The notes beneath the pieces are model-generated. The model saw only the letters and a list, made by a program, of their open reading frames with translations, was not told the origin of the DNA and made no database searches. Below, piece by piece: positions 36,707 to 45,571 of a stretch of DNA of 64,000 nucleotides. This DNA is from an uncultured Eubacteriales bacterium (lineage in GTDB: Bacteria > Bacillota > Clostridia > Oscillospirales > Acutalibacteraceae). Numbering within the stretch: position 1 is the first letter of the stretch; each line of letters opens with the position of its first letter. The position numbers were made by a program, and so were the translations under genes. The stretch covers positions 1 through 64,000 of the forward strand of contig CAKVEA010000004.1 of the NCBI GenBank assembly GCA_934728355.1, written 5' to 3'.

Positions 36707-38157
36707 AAAAAACTCTTTTTGTAATAGCTTCGCTTTTTATTGTTTTCTCATGTTTCGGATGTAATGCCGCAAACATTGAAAGTATTAAAGAAAAAGGTTT
36801 TATAGAGGCTGTTACAAATGCGGAATTCGAACCTTTTACGTATCGTGAAGGAGATGAATTTTTCGGAATCGATATAGATATTTCTAAAAAAATAGCTCAG
36901 TCTCTTGGAGTAAAGCTTAAAATAAACGATGTTTCATTTGATGCTCTTATTTTAGAGCTTGCCGGTAAAAGATGTGATTTTGGGATAGGAGGTATGAGTT
37001 CAAGTGAGGAAAAAGAAAAATCCGTTGATTTTTCGATTCCTTATTATAGGTCAAAACAAAAAATAGTTGTTTTAAATTCAAGCAGTATAAAAAATAAAAA
37101 TGATCTCGAAGGCAAAAAAATAGGTGTTCAACTTGGATCCACAGGAGATCTTTATTGTAGCGAAAATATTAAAAATGCAAGTATTACAAGATATGGTAAA
37201 ATTTCTGACGGTGCAATAGATTTAAAAAATAATTCGATAGATGCTATAGTAGTTGACGATTTGCCTGCCGAAAAAATTTTAAAAATTCTTGGTAACATTG
37301 CAAAAATTTCAGATGAAACTTTGTTTGAAGAAGATTATAAAATAGCCGTTCCAAAAGGAGAAAAAGAACTACTTAATCATATAAATTTTATTTTGAAAAG
37401 TATGTCTGAAAATGGGGAAATAGATGAAATAATAAAAAATAATTTGAAAACTTCAACTTCTTTGGAAAATAATTTTACCTCTCAGATTTATAATAACTTA
37501 TTTAATAAAGAAAGATATAAATTAATCCTAGGCGGGTTGGGTGTAACACTTGAGATAACAGCAGTAGCTCTCCTTATAGGTATTGTTTTAGGAGTAATTA
37601 TAGCCTTAATAAGAGTAAATAGTGAAAGTAATTTGTTTTCAAAAATGCTTAAATTTTTAGCTGGAACTTATGTTTTGATAATAAGAGGAACTCCGGTTGT
37701 AGTTCAGCTTTTTGTAATTCATTACATTATTTTGTCTTCCAGTGGTCTTAATAAAATATTTGTTGCAATGATAACTTTCGGCATTAATTCTGGTGCATAT
37801 GTTTCTGAAATAATAAGGTCGGGAATTTTATCGATTGACAAAGGTCAATATGAAGCCGGAAGGTCTCTCGGACTGAGTAATTCGGTTACACTCAGAAAAA
37901 TTATTCTTCCTCAAGCATTTAAAAACATTTTGCCAACACTTATGAGTGAATTTATTCAGCTTATAAAAGAAACTTCGGTCGCAGGATTTATAGGAATAGT
38001 CGACCTTTCAAAAGCAGGAGATGTCATAAGAAGTATAACGTACCAACCTACTGTTCCGCTTTTAACAGTTGCATTTGTGTATTTACTTCTTGTTTCAGTT
38101 TTGACTTGGTTTCTTTCGATTATGGAAAGGAGGCTCAAGGTTAGTGATAGAAGTTAA
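36703..38157 (+). CDS. Fused solute-binding protein and permease of an amino-acid ABC importer
   Basis: The N-terminal half is a family-3 solute-binding domain behind a lipoprotein-like signal (FSCFGCNAA): KGFIEAVTNAEFEPFTYREG and GIDIDISKKIAQSLG. The C-terminal half (about residues 265-484) is a His/Glu/Gln-type permease with several helices and the ATPase-contact loop EAGRSLGLSNSVTLRKIILP. Such GlnHP fusions are known in Firmicutes. It starts with GTG overlapping the kimA stop by four bases and overlaps the ATPase gene by 14 bases, so all three genes are coupled. Substrate is a polar amino acid by family. Confidence 0.92.
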   Translation: MKKTLFVIASLFIVFSCFGCNAANIESIKEKGFIEAVTNAEFEPFTYREGDEFFGIDIDISKKIAQSLGVKLKINDVSFDALILELAGKRCDFGIGGMSSSEEKEKSVDFSIPYYRSKQKIVVLNSSSIKNKNDLEGKKIGVQLGSTGDLYCSENIKNASITRYGKISDGAIDLKNNSIDAIVVDDLPAEKILKILGNIAKISDETLFEEDYKIAVPKGEKELLNHINFILKSMSENGEIDEIIKNNLKTSTSLENNFTSQIYNNLFNKERYKLILGGLGVTLEITAVALLIGIVLGVIIALIRVNSESNLFSKMLKFLAGTYVLIIRGTPVVVQLFVIHYIILSSSGLNKIFVAMITFGINSGAYVSEIIRSGILSIDKGQYEAGRSLGLSNSVTLRKIILPQAFKNILPTLMSEFIQLIKETSVAGFIGIVDLSKAGDVIRSITYQPTVPLLTVAFVYLLLVSVLTWFLSIMERRLKVSDRS

Positions 38158-38878
38158 AAATCTTTGTAAGGAAATTGTTTGCAGCGGTAATAATATAAAA
38201 ATTCTTGATGATATAAATATAAATTTTTTTAAAGGTGAAAGGGTTGGAATAATAGGTCCTTCGGGATCTGGAAAAAGCACCTTTTTAAGATGTCTTAATC
38301 TTCTGGAAAAACCGACTAAAGGCCATATAATATTTGAAGATAAAGATATAACTGCTCCAAAATGTGATATAAACAAAATGCGAAGAGAAATAGGAATGGT
38401 TTTTCAGCATTTTAATTTGTTTCCTCATCTTACAGTTATGGAAAATATCACCCTTGCACCTGTATATCTTAAAATTATTTCTCAAAAAGAAGCAACTCAA
38501 AAAGCTTTGAGTCTTTTAAAAAAAGTTGGACTTGAAGGAAAAGAAAATGCATATCCTTCATATCTTTCCGGAGGTCAAAAGCAAAGAGTCGCGATTATTC
38601 GAGCATTGATTATGAACCCTAAAGTGATGCTTTTTGATGAACCTACTTCTGCACTTGATCCTGAAATGATAAATGAAGTTACTTCTGTAATGATGGACAT
38701 TGCAAACCAAGGAATGACTATGATATTTGTAACTCACGAGATGAGATTTGTTAAAAAAATGGCGACAAGAATTTTATTTATGGATAGCGGTCATATAATA
38801 TTTGACGGAAAACCGAACGAAGTTTTTGACAATTGCTCAAATGAAAGAGTTAAAAAATTTTTAAGCAAATTTTCTTGA
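38144..38878 (+). CDS. glnQ: Amino-acid ABC transporter ATP-binding protein (GlnQ-like)
   Basis: The 244-residue ATPase has Walker A GPSGSGKSTFLRCLN, the Q-loop in GMVFQHFNLFPHLTV, signature LSGGQKQRVAIIRAL, Walker B MLFDEPTSALDPEM and the switch histidine in VTHEMRFV, all typical of the polar amino-acid importer subgroup. It starts with GTG nine bases after AAAGGAGG within the end of the permease gene. It works with the fused binding protein-permease upstream. Confidence 0.94.
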   Translation: MIEVKNLCKEIVCSGNNIKILDDININFFKGERVGIIGPSGSGKSTFLRCLNLLEKPTKGHIIFEDKDITAPKCDINKMRREIGMVFQHFNLFPHLTVMENITLAPVYLKIISQKEATQKALSLLKKVGLEGKENAYPSYLSGGQKQRVAIIRALIMNPKVMLFDEPTSALDPEMINEVTSVMMDIANQGMTMIFVTHEMRFVKKMATRILFMDSGHIIFDGKPNEVFDNCSNERVKKFLSKFS

Positions 38879-38889
38879 GGTGATGCATT

Positions 38890-39309
38890 ATGGAATTTAA
38901 AAGTAATTCGGTACTTGAAACCGAAGAAATAGCAAAAAATTTAGCTTCTTCATTTAAGGGTGATGAAATTATAGCACTTTACGGGGATTTGGGTGTAGGT
39001 AAAACAGCCTTTACTCGGGGAATAGCTGATTATTTTGGAATTAAGGATGAAGTTTCAAGTCCTACTTTTTCGATTGTTAATGAATACTGTGGAAAATTTA
39101 AAATATATCATTTTGATATGTATAGAATCAATACTTTTGAAGAGCTTGAGTCCACAGGATTTTTTGATTATATCGGAAATGGAATAATAATTATTGAATG
39201 GAGTGAAAATATAGAAAGTGAGCTTCCGAAAAATTTAATTAGAGTCAAAATTTCGAAAATCGGAAATGACTCAAGATTTATAAGCATAGAAAGAAGTGAT
39301 ACAAATTAA
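38890..39309 (+). CDS. tsaE: tRNA t6A37 biosynthesis ATPase TsaE
   Basis: TsaE is the P-loop ATPase that drives the threonylcarbamoyl-adenosine complex. The 139-residue protein has LYGDLGVGKTAFTRGIA (Walker A), SSPTFSIVNEY and a Walker B-like IIIIEWSENI. Its end overlaps tsaB by 14 bases. tsaD and tsaC are not in the window. Confidence 0.94.
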   Translation: MEFKSNSVLETEEIAKNLASSFKGDEIIALYGDLGVGKTAFTRGIADYFGIKDEVSSPTFSIVNEYCGKFKIYHFDMYRINTFEELESTGFFDYIGNGIIIIEWSENIESELPKNLIRVKISKIGNDSRFISIERSDTN

Positions 39310-40003
39310 AGTTTTAGCGGTTGATTCTTCTTCTGTTTCTGCATCTGTTGCGATTTTGGATGACAATAAAATTTTAACTGAGCTCTATATAAATGCAGGA
39401 CTTACTCACAGTCAGACTTTAGCCCCAATGATAGATTTTGCTGTTAAAAGCTGCAATCTTGATTTAAAAGATATAGACTTTCTTGCAGTTACCAGCGGTC
39501 CCGGATCGTTTACAGGAATCAGAATAGCAGTAGCGACGGTTAAAGGAATGGCAATAGGTCTTAATAAAAAATGCGCTGGTGTTTCTTCGCTTTTGGCTGC
39601 ATCATATCCTTCTAAAGATTTTGACGGTTTGGTTTGCGCTTGTATGGATGCGAGAAGAGGAGAAATTTATAATGCAATTTATGATTTCAGAAAAAAAGAA
39701 CTAATAAGAGTAAAAGCAGACAGAGCGATTTCTATTAAAGATTTAGGAAAAGAAATATTTGAGCTGAAAAGTAAGGTAAAACTAGTTGGAGACGGTGCCG
39801 AAATGTGCTATAATACTCTTTTGGAGATGGGAGTTAATAATATTTATCTTTCTTTGGAGCATGAACGGTTTGTTAATGCTTCTTCTGTTGCAAAAATTGC
39901 TGTTAATTTACCGAAAGAGTACATTTTGAATCCCGAGGATTTGAATCCGAAATATTTAAGAGTTTCTCAAGCTGAGAGACTTCTAAAAGAAAAAAATTTT
40001 TAG
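39296..40003 (+). CDS. tsaB: tRNA t6A37 biosynthesis protein TsaB
   Basis: TsaB is the ASKHA-fold partner of TsaD. Residues from VLAVDSSSVSASVAIL, then LTHSQTLAPMIDFAV and the FTGIRIAVATVKGMA block are diagnostic. It starts with GTG inside the end of tsaE. The C-terminal half (to residue 235) includes the typical NPKYLR near the end. The usual rimI and tsaD downstream are replaced by rpiB. Confidence 0.94.
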   Translation: MIQIKVLAVDSSSVSASVAILDDNKILTELYINAGLTHSQTLAPMIDFAVKSCNLDLKDIDFLAVTSGPGSFTGIRIAVATVKGMAIGLNKKCAGVSSLLAASYPSKDFDGLVCACMDARRGEIYNAIYDFRKKELIRVKADRAISIKDLGKEIFELKSKVKLVGDGAEMCYNTLLEMGVNNIYLSLEHERFVNASSVAKIAVNLPKEYILNPEDLNPKYLRVSQAERLLKEKNF

Positions 40004-40014
40004 GAGATTTGTTT

Positions 40015-40455
40015 ATGATAATAATTGGCTCCGATCATGCAGGGTATTTAGCAAAAGAAAATTTAAAAAAATATTTAAGCGATATGAATGTTTTCTATGA
40101 AGATTGTGGTACTTACAACTGCGACTCATGTGATTATCCGCTTATTGCCGAAAAAGTTGCTACAAAAGTTTTGGAGAGTCAAAGTAATAAAGGGATTCTC
40201 ATTTGCGGTTCCGGAATTGGTATGAGCATTGCATCAAATAAAATAAAAGGCATAAGAGCTGCTTTATGTTATAATTCTGAATGTACGGAACTTTCTAGAA
40301 AACATAATAATGCTAACATACTTTGTACCGGTGCAAGAATAATTAATTTTGAAACTATAAAAGAAATAGTTGATATATTTTTAAGAACTCATTTTGAAGG
40401 TGGAAGACATCAAAAAAGAATTGACGAAATTAAAAAATTGGAAAATTTAAATTAG
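40015..40455 (+). CDS. rpiB: Ribose-5-phosphate isomerase B
   Basis: RpiB interconverts ribose 5-phosphate and ribulose 5-phosphate. MIIIGSDHAGYLAKE, the cysteine-bearing GILICGSGIGMSIASNK, HNNANILCTGAR and the C-terminal FEGGRHQKRIDEI are all family hallmarks. The start is ATG 40015 with AGGAG eight bases upstream; an in-frame TTG at 40009 is discounted. Product 146 residues. upp follows by 15 bases, a common pairing. Confidence 0.95.
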   Translation: MIIIGSDHAGYLAKENLKKYLSDMNVFYEDCGTYNCDSCDYPLIAEKVATKVLESQSNKGILICGSGIGMSIASNKIKGIRAALCYNSECTELSRKHNNANILCTGARIINFETIKEIVDIFLRTHFEGGRHQKRIDEIKKLENLN

Positions 40456-40470
40456 ATTGGGGAAACTAAA

Positions 40471-41100
40471 ATGGAAAACGTTATAATTATGAATCATCCG
40501 CTTATTGACCATAAAATGACACTTTTAAGAAGTAAAAAAACCAGTCATAAAGAATTCAGAGAGCTTTTAAATGAAATAACAAAATTAATGTGTTATGAGT
40601 CAATGAGAAATCTTAAAATGGAAGAGGTAGAAGTAGAAACTCCTTTGGAAATAACAAAATCTAAAGTTATTCCGGAAAAACAAATAGTGTTTGTTCCTAT
40701 TTTAAGAGCAGGGCTTGGAATGGTCGATGGAGCAATGAATATGCTTCCAACATCGAGTGTTGGGTTTTTAGGATTTTACAGAAATCCTGAAACTTTAAAA
40801 CCGGTCCAATATTACTGTAAACTTCCTGCGGATATAGAAAGTAAAGATATTATAGTTTTGGATCCGATGCTTGCAACTGGAGGAACAGCTGTGGATGCTG
40901 TTTCACTTATGAAAGAAAAAAATCCAAGATCAATTAAATTTATGTGTATAGTTGCTTCTTCTCAGGGTTTGGAAGCTCTTTCAAGTGCTCACCCCGATAT
41001 AGAAATTTACTGTGCAGCAAAAGATAGAGATTTAAATAAAAACGGATATATTTTGCCGGGCCTTGGAGATGCAGGAGACAGAATATTCGGAACTATTTAA
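40471..41100 (+). CDS. upp: Uracil phosphoribosyltransferase
   Basis: Upp salvages uracil to UMP with PRPP. The 209-residue protein has the PRPP-binding loop VLDPMLATGGTAVDAV, the RAGLGMVDG region and the C-terminal uracil-binding GYILPGLGDAGDRIFGT. The ATG follows GGGGA. It sits between rpiB and the CapD-like gene in a rightward run. Confidence 0.96.
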   Translation: MENVIIMNHPLIDHKMTLLRSKKTSHKEFRELLNEITKLMCYESMRNLKMEEVEVETPLEITKSKVIPEKQIVFVPILRAGLGMVDGAMNMLPTSSVGFLGFYRNPETLKPVQYYCKLPADIESKDIIVLDPMLATGGTAVDAVSLMKEKNPRSIKFMCIVASSQGLEALSSAHPDIEIYCAAKDRDLNKNGYILPGLGDAGDRIFGTI

Positions 41101-41135
41101 AGTAAATTATAAGATTTTAAATGAAGGAAAATCAT

Positions 41136-42998
41136 ATGGAAGAAATAAAAAATATAATATGGAGGTTCATAAAAAAGTACAGAAAATACGCATTGTTTTT
41201 TTGTGATTTTCTTATTTGGAATTTCTCTTTTTATGTTTCTCTTGTAATAAACAGAAGTACTTTATCTATTAACGGAGTCGAAAACTTTTGGGTAAATTTG
41301 CTCATTCTTAATATATGCTTTTCGATTGTATTTTTTGCGTTTAAGCTTTATGATAAAATATGGAGGTACGCAGACATAGAAGATTTTTTCTATGCAGGAG
41401 TATCTACTATTTGTGCAAATTTTTTGTTTTTTGCTATGACGTTGATTTTTGCGAAAAACATGACTTTGAAATTTTATTTTATTTTAGGTCTTTCTTCTAC
41501 GTTCGGAATTTTTATGTTTAGAATTCTTTATAGAGTTAACAGACTTCTTGAAAATGTTTCAGGTGAAGATGTCAAAGAAAAGAAGAAAATGCTTATTGTC
41601 GGTGGAGGAGAATCTACTGTATTTGTTTTAAAAGAGATTTCTAAACATTCAAAAAACAAATATTTACCTGTTGCAATAGTTGATGATGACCGTGAAAAAA
41701 TAGGAAGGCAAATTATGGGAGTGCGTATAGAAGGAAATACCGAAAAAATCCCGGAAATTTGCGAAAAATTCGGTGTGGAAGTAATTTTATTTTCGATAGT
41801 TTCGATTTCGACGAAAGAAAGAAGAAGAATACTTGATATTTGTGCAAAAACAGGTTTAGAAGTCAGAATTATTCCTAACATATATGAAACTGTTACTTCA
41901 GGAACGTCAATAGACAGTGCAATGAGGAAAATTAAAGTTGAAGATTTACTTGGACGAGAAACAATTATTTTTGATGAAAAACAATATGGAAGTTATCTTG
42001 TCGGTAAAACGGTTTTAGTTACCGGCGGAGGAGGCTCTATAGGGTCTGAACTTTGTAGACAAATTGCTAAAATTTCTCCAAAAAAATTAATTATCCTTGA
42101 CGTTTACGAAAACAGTGCATATGAAATCCAGCAGGAACTTAAAATAAAATATGGAAATAAACTTAATTTAGAAGTTGAAATAATAACAATTTGTGACAAA
42201 AGTCAACTTGAAAGAATGTTTCAAAAAGAAAATATAGATGTCATTTTTCATGCGGCAGCTCATAAACATGTTCCTCTTATGGAAAAAAATGCTGAAGAAG
42301 CAGTAAAAAACAACGTTTTCGGTACTCTTAATCTTTTAGAATGTGCGGATAAATACGGTGTAAAAAGATTCGTTCAAATATCTACTGATAAAGCGGTAAA
42401 TCCTACCAATGTTATGGGTGCAACAAAGCGAATATGTGAAATGCTTATTCAAACCAAAGATAAAACTTCAAAAACCGAATTTGTTGCTGTTAGATTCGGA
42501 AATGTTCTCGGTTCAAATGGATCCGTCATACCGCTTTTTGAAGAGCAAATTAAAACGATGGGTCCGGTAACAGTAACCCATCCTGATATAATAAGATATT
42601 TTATGACTATTCCTGAAGCGGTTTCCTTGGTACTTACTGCGGGAGGTTTGGCTAAAGGAGGAGAAATATTTGTCCTTGATATGGGAGAGCCGGTTAAAAT
42701 TAAAAGTTTAGCAGAAAATTTAATAAGGCTTTCAGGGTTTATTCCTTATGAAGATATAGATATAGAATATGTAGGTCTGAGACCTGGAGAAAAGCTTTAT
42801 GAAGAGCTTTTAATGGATGAAGAGGGAATAAAAAAGACTAAAAGTAAAAAAATATATATTGGGAGTCCTATAAAAATAGACGAAGAGAATTTTTATAATC
42901 ATATAAATAAATTAAAAGAAATTTCAGCTCAAGGAAATTATTCCGAAATAATTAGTATGCTTATGAAAATAGTACCTTCTTTTAAGCATGAATCATAA
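41136..42998 (+). CDS. Membrane-bound nucleoside-diphosphate-sugar epimerase/dehydratase (CapD/PglF-like)
   Basis: The protein of 620 residues has four N-terminal transmembrane helices, a CoA-binding-like Rossmann domain (IVGGGESTVFVLKEI), and an SDR domain with GGGGSIGSELCRQI, FHAAAHKHVPLME and STDKAVNPTNVMGATKR. Homologues make 4-keto-6-deoxy sugars from UDP-GlcNAc for capsule or glycan synthesis. The catalytic position in NPTNVMGATKR has Met rather than Tyr, as in the inverting CapD/PglF-type enzymes. ATG 41136 is chosen because AAGGA sits seven bases before; ATG 41121 is an alternative. It is alone, without other polysaccharide genes nearby. Confidence 0.9.
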   Translation: MEEIKNIIWRFIKKYRKYALFFCDFLIWNFSFYVSLVINRSTLSINGVENFWVNLLILNICFSIVFFAFKLYDKIWRYADIEDFFYAGVSTICANFLFFAMTLIFAKNMTLKFYFILGLSSTFGIFMFRILYRVNRLLENVSGEDVKEKKKMLIVGGGESTVFVLKEISKHSKNKYLPVAIVDDDREKIGRQIMGVRIEGNTEKIPEICEKFGVEVILFSIVSISTKERRRILDICAKTGLEVRIIPNIYETVTSGTSIDSAMRKIKVEDLLGRETIIFDEKQYGSYLVGKTVLVTGGGGSIGSELCRQIAKISPKKLIILDVYENSAYEIQQELKIKYGNKLNLEVEIITICDKSQLERMFQKENIDVIFHAAAHKHVPLMEKNAEEAVKNNVFGTLNLLECADKYGVKRFVQISTDKAVNPTNVMGATKRICEMLIQTKDKTSKTEFVAVRFGNVLGSNGSVIPLFEEQIKTMGPVTVTHPDIIRYFMTIPEAVSLVLTAGGLAKGGEIFVLDMGEPVKIKSLAENLIRLSGFIPYEDIDIEYVGLRPGEKLYEELLMDEEGIKKTKSKKIYIGSPIKIDEENFYNHINKLKEISAQGNYSEIISMLMKIVPSFKHES

Positions 42999-43439
42999 AT
43001 TTTTTCTTAATTTTTCTATTTCTTTTCTTGCAAGTTCGTCGCATCTTTCATTTTGAGGGTGTCCCGCATGCCCTTTAACCCATGTTATACTTACTTCGTG
43101 ATATTCAAGTAATTTTAAAATTTTTTCCCACAGATCAATATTAAGTGCCGGTTTTTTGTCACTTTTAATCCATCCGTTTTTTTGCCACTTTTTTGCCCAT
43201 CCTTTTAAGATTGCATCACAAAGATATTTAGAGTCGCTGCAAGCTAAAACTTTGCAGGGCTCTTTTAAAATTTCAAGTGCTTTTATCATTGCTATTAATT
43301 CCATTCTGTTATTTGTTGTTTCAGATTCTCCGCCTGAAATTTCTTTTTCTTTTTCTTGGTATCTAAGGATTGCTCCCCAGCCTCCGATACCTGGATTTCC
43401 GCTGCAAGCACCGTCGGTAAAAACTTCTATAATTTTCAT
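42993..43439 (-). CDS. rnhA: Ribonuclease HI
   Basis: RNase HI degrades RNA in RNA-DNA hybrids. The 148-residue enzyme has EVFTDGACSGNPGIGGWG (first catalytic Asp), the Glu in NNRMELIAMIKAL, the Asp in ACSDSKYL and the final HPQNERCDELARKE. The start is ATG 43439 (MKIIEVF) with GGAGGA upstream; longer in-frame extensions to 43517 run through the neighbouring promoter and are unlikely. Its stop overlaps the convergent CapD-like gene by six bases. Confidence 0.95.
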   Translation of the reverse strand: MKIIEVFTDGACSGNPGIGGWGAILRYQEKEKEISGGESETTNNRMELIAMIKALEILKEPCKVLACSDSKYLCDAILKGWAKKWQKNGWIKSDKKPALNIDLWEKILKLLEYHEVSITWVKGHAGHPQNERCDELARKEIEKLRKNL

Positions 43440-43479
43440 TTGTAAATTCCTCCAAAAATTTAAATAAATAAAAGAATCA

Positions 43480-43508
43480 TTGACATAATAATTAATTGGC
43501 AATATAAT
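43480..43508 (+). promoter_or_regulatory. Perfect consensus sigma-A promoter for rnjA
   Basis: TTGACA (43480-43485), a 17-base spacer and TATAAT (43503-43508) match the consensus at every position. The expected start leaves an untranslated leader of about 120 nucleotides. Confidence 0.88.
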
Positions 43509-43583
43509 AGAAAGCAATGTTTGATGTACGTATTTGATTTTATAATTTGATGTTCGGATTAATTTAGTTTTAGATTTTTATTA

Positions 43584-43602
43584 AGTTCAGATTTTCTGAA
43601 CT
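43584..43602 (+). promoter_or_regulatory. Hairpin in the rnjA 5' leader
   Basis: AGTTCAGA and TCTGAACT form a perfect 8-bp stem with a TTT loop, 35 bases before the rnjA start. It is followed by AGATTATTATTTT, so it could be an attenuator or a 5'-stability element; the T-run is interrupted. Confidence 0.5.
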
Positions 43603-43637
43603 AGATTATTATTTTATAAAAACGGGAGGTAATAAAC

Positions 43638-45533
43638 TTGTCTGATACAATAAAGAAAAAAATATCAAATCCAATAAAAAAGACAATAGAAAATACTAAA
43701 AATAATAACAAAAGAAATTATACTTCAGAATTAAAAGTAAATAAAGCATCTGTTTCGAACACAAATTCATCAAAGACGGTTAAAAGTACAGCGCAAACTA
43801 AAACAAAATCTCAGGGTACACGCACTTACACAAAAAAAATTCCGAAGATTATTTCTGAAAAGAAAGCAGGCTCTGAAAATGCTGTCAGAATAGTTTTCCT
43901 TGGAGGTCTTAACCAAATAGGTAAAAATATTATGGCAATAGAATACGGGGAAGATATAGTTATAGTTGATTGTGGCATGTCGTTCCCTGACGGAGAAATG
44001 CTTGGAGTGGATCTTGTTATTCCTGACTTTTCATACCTTGAGTCAAACAGAGAAAGAATAAGAGGTTTGGTTATAACTCATGGTCATGAAGATCATATTG
44101 GGTCCATTCCGTACCTTTTGAGGAAGATAAATGTTCCTATATATGCAACTCCTCTTACAATAGGTCTTATAAGTAGCAAACTTAAAGAACATAGGCTTTT
44201 AGGGTCTGCTAAATTGAATGTTTTCGTTGCCGGAGACAGAGTGAAACTCGGATGTATGGAAGTAGAGCCTATAGAAGTTAATCATTCTATTCCGGATGCT
44301 GTGGGTCTTGCAATAAGAACACCTGCAGGAGTGATTCTTCATACCGGAGATTTCAAAATAGACTGTACTCCTTCGAGAGGAAAAATGATAAATTTAGCAA
44401 GATTTGCAGAAATAGGTAAAGAAGGTGTTCTTGCGTTTATGGCTGATTCTACAAATGCAGAACGACCGGGATATACTATGACCGAGCAAAATATTGATGA
44501 GTCTTTTGAAAGACTTTTCCAAAAAGCAGGAGAAAAAAGAATAATTATTGCAACTTTTGCTTCAAATATAGGAAGACTTCAACAAATAATAAATTGTGCT
44601 AAAAAGTATGGCAGAAAAGTTGCTTTTTCGGGAAGAAGCATGGTAAATTATGTTGCAATTGCTCAGCAAATGAAATACCTAGAAGCTCCCGAAGGACTCA
44701 TTATTGATATTGACCTTATAACTAAGTACCCTAAAAACGAAATAGTTTTGATAACTACAGGAAGTCAAGGTGAGCCAATGTCTGCGCTTCATCGTATGGC
44801 TTTTTCGGAGCATAAAAAAGTTGAAGTGGGACCTGAAGATTTTATTATAATTTCTGCAACACCTATTCCCGGAAATGAAAAAACCGTTGGAGCGGTTATA
44901 AATGAGTTAATGAGACTCGGTTGCAAAGTTGTTTATGAATCAATGTATGAGATTCATGTTTCAGGTCATGCTTGCCAGGAAGAACTTAAAATAATGCAAG
45001 GAATAGTTAAACCTAAATATTTTATTCCTGTACATGGAGAAAGAAAGCATCTTATGAAACATGCTTCATTAGCGGTTTCTATGGGAATGCCCGAGAAAAA
45101 TGTTTACGTTGGCGACAGCGGTGACATTTTAGAAATAAGCCAAAGTTCTATGAAAAAAGTAGGTCAAGTGCCTCTTGAACTTGTTCTTGTAGACGGTATT
45201 GGAGTCGGGGATGTCGGAAGCATTGTACTTAGGGACAGAAAGCATTTGGGAGAAGACGGTTTGATTGTTTTGGTTGCAACCCTTGATTCTTCCGATAAAC
45301 ATGTTATTGCCGGTCCGGATATAGTTTCCAGAGGATTTGTATATGTTCGTGAATCTGAGCATCTTATGGAAGAAGCCAGAAAAGTTGCTCTTAGAGCGCT
45401 GGAAAACTGTGCAAGTCAGAAAGTTCGAGATTGGGGAATTATAAAAAATAAAGTTAAGGACGATCTTTATAGATTGTTCCATGGAAAGACCAGAAGAAAT
45501 CCTGTTATTTTACCAATTATAATGGAAGTATAA
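43638..45533 (+). CDS. rnj: Ribonuclease J
   Basis: RNase J is the central mRNA-decay endo/5'-exonuclease of Firmicutes. The metallo-beta-lactamase/beta-CASP core starts at about residue 80 (VRIVFLGGLNQIGKN), with THGHEDHIGSIPY, HTGDFK, DSTNAERPG, VHGERKHL and a C-terminal domain. The first 80 residues are a Lys/Thr/Ser-rich, probably disordered extension not found in the Bacillus enzymes. It starts with TTG after GGGAGGT. With one copy seen it cannot be assigned to J1 or J2. Product 631 residues. Confidence 0.94.
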   Translation: MSDTIKKKISNPIKKTIENTKNNNKRNYTSELKVNKASVSNTNSSKTVKSTAQTKTKSQGTRTYTKKIPKIISEKKAGSENAVRIVFLGGLNQIGKNIMAIEYGEDIVIVDCGMSFPDGEMLGVDLVIPDFSYLESNRERIRGLVITHGHEDHIGSIPYLLRKINVPIYATPLTIGLISSKLKEHRLLGSAKLNVFVAGDRVKLGCMEVEPIEVNHSIPDAVGLAIRTPAGVILHTGDFKIDCTPSRGKMINLARFAEIGKEGVLAFMADSTNAERPGYTMTEQNIDESFERLFQKAGEKRIIIATFASNIGRLQQIINCAKKYGRKVAFSGRSMVNYVAIAQQMKYLEAPEGLIIDIDLITKYPKNEIVLITTGSQGEPMSALHRMAFSEHKKVEVGPEDFIIISATPIPGNEKTVGAVINELMRLGCKVVYESMYEIHVSGHACQEELKIMQGIVKPKYFIPVHGERKHLMKHASLAVSMGMPEKNVYVGDSGDILEISQSSMKKVGQVPLELVLVDGIGVGDVGSIVLRDRKHLGEDGLIVLVATLDSSDKHVIAGPDIVSRGFVYVRESEHLMEEARKVALRALENCASQKVRDWGIIKNKVKDDLYRLFHGKTRRNPVILPIIMEV

Positions 45534-45571
45534 TTTAATTTTTACTTTGCTTTTAAGAGGTAGGATTGTTT

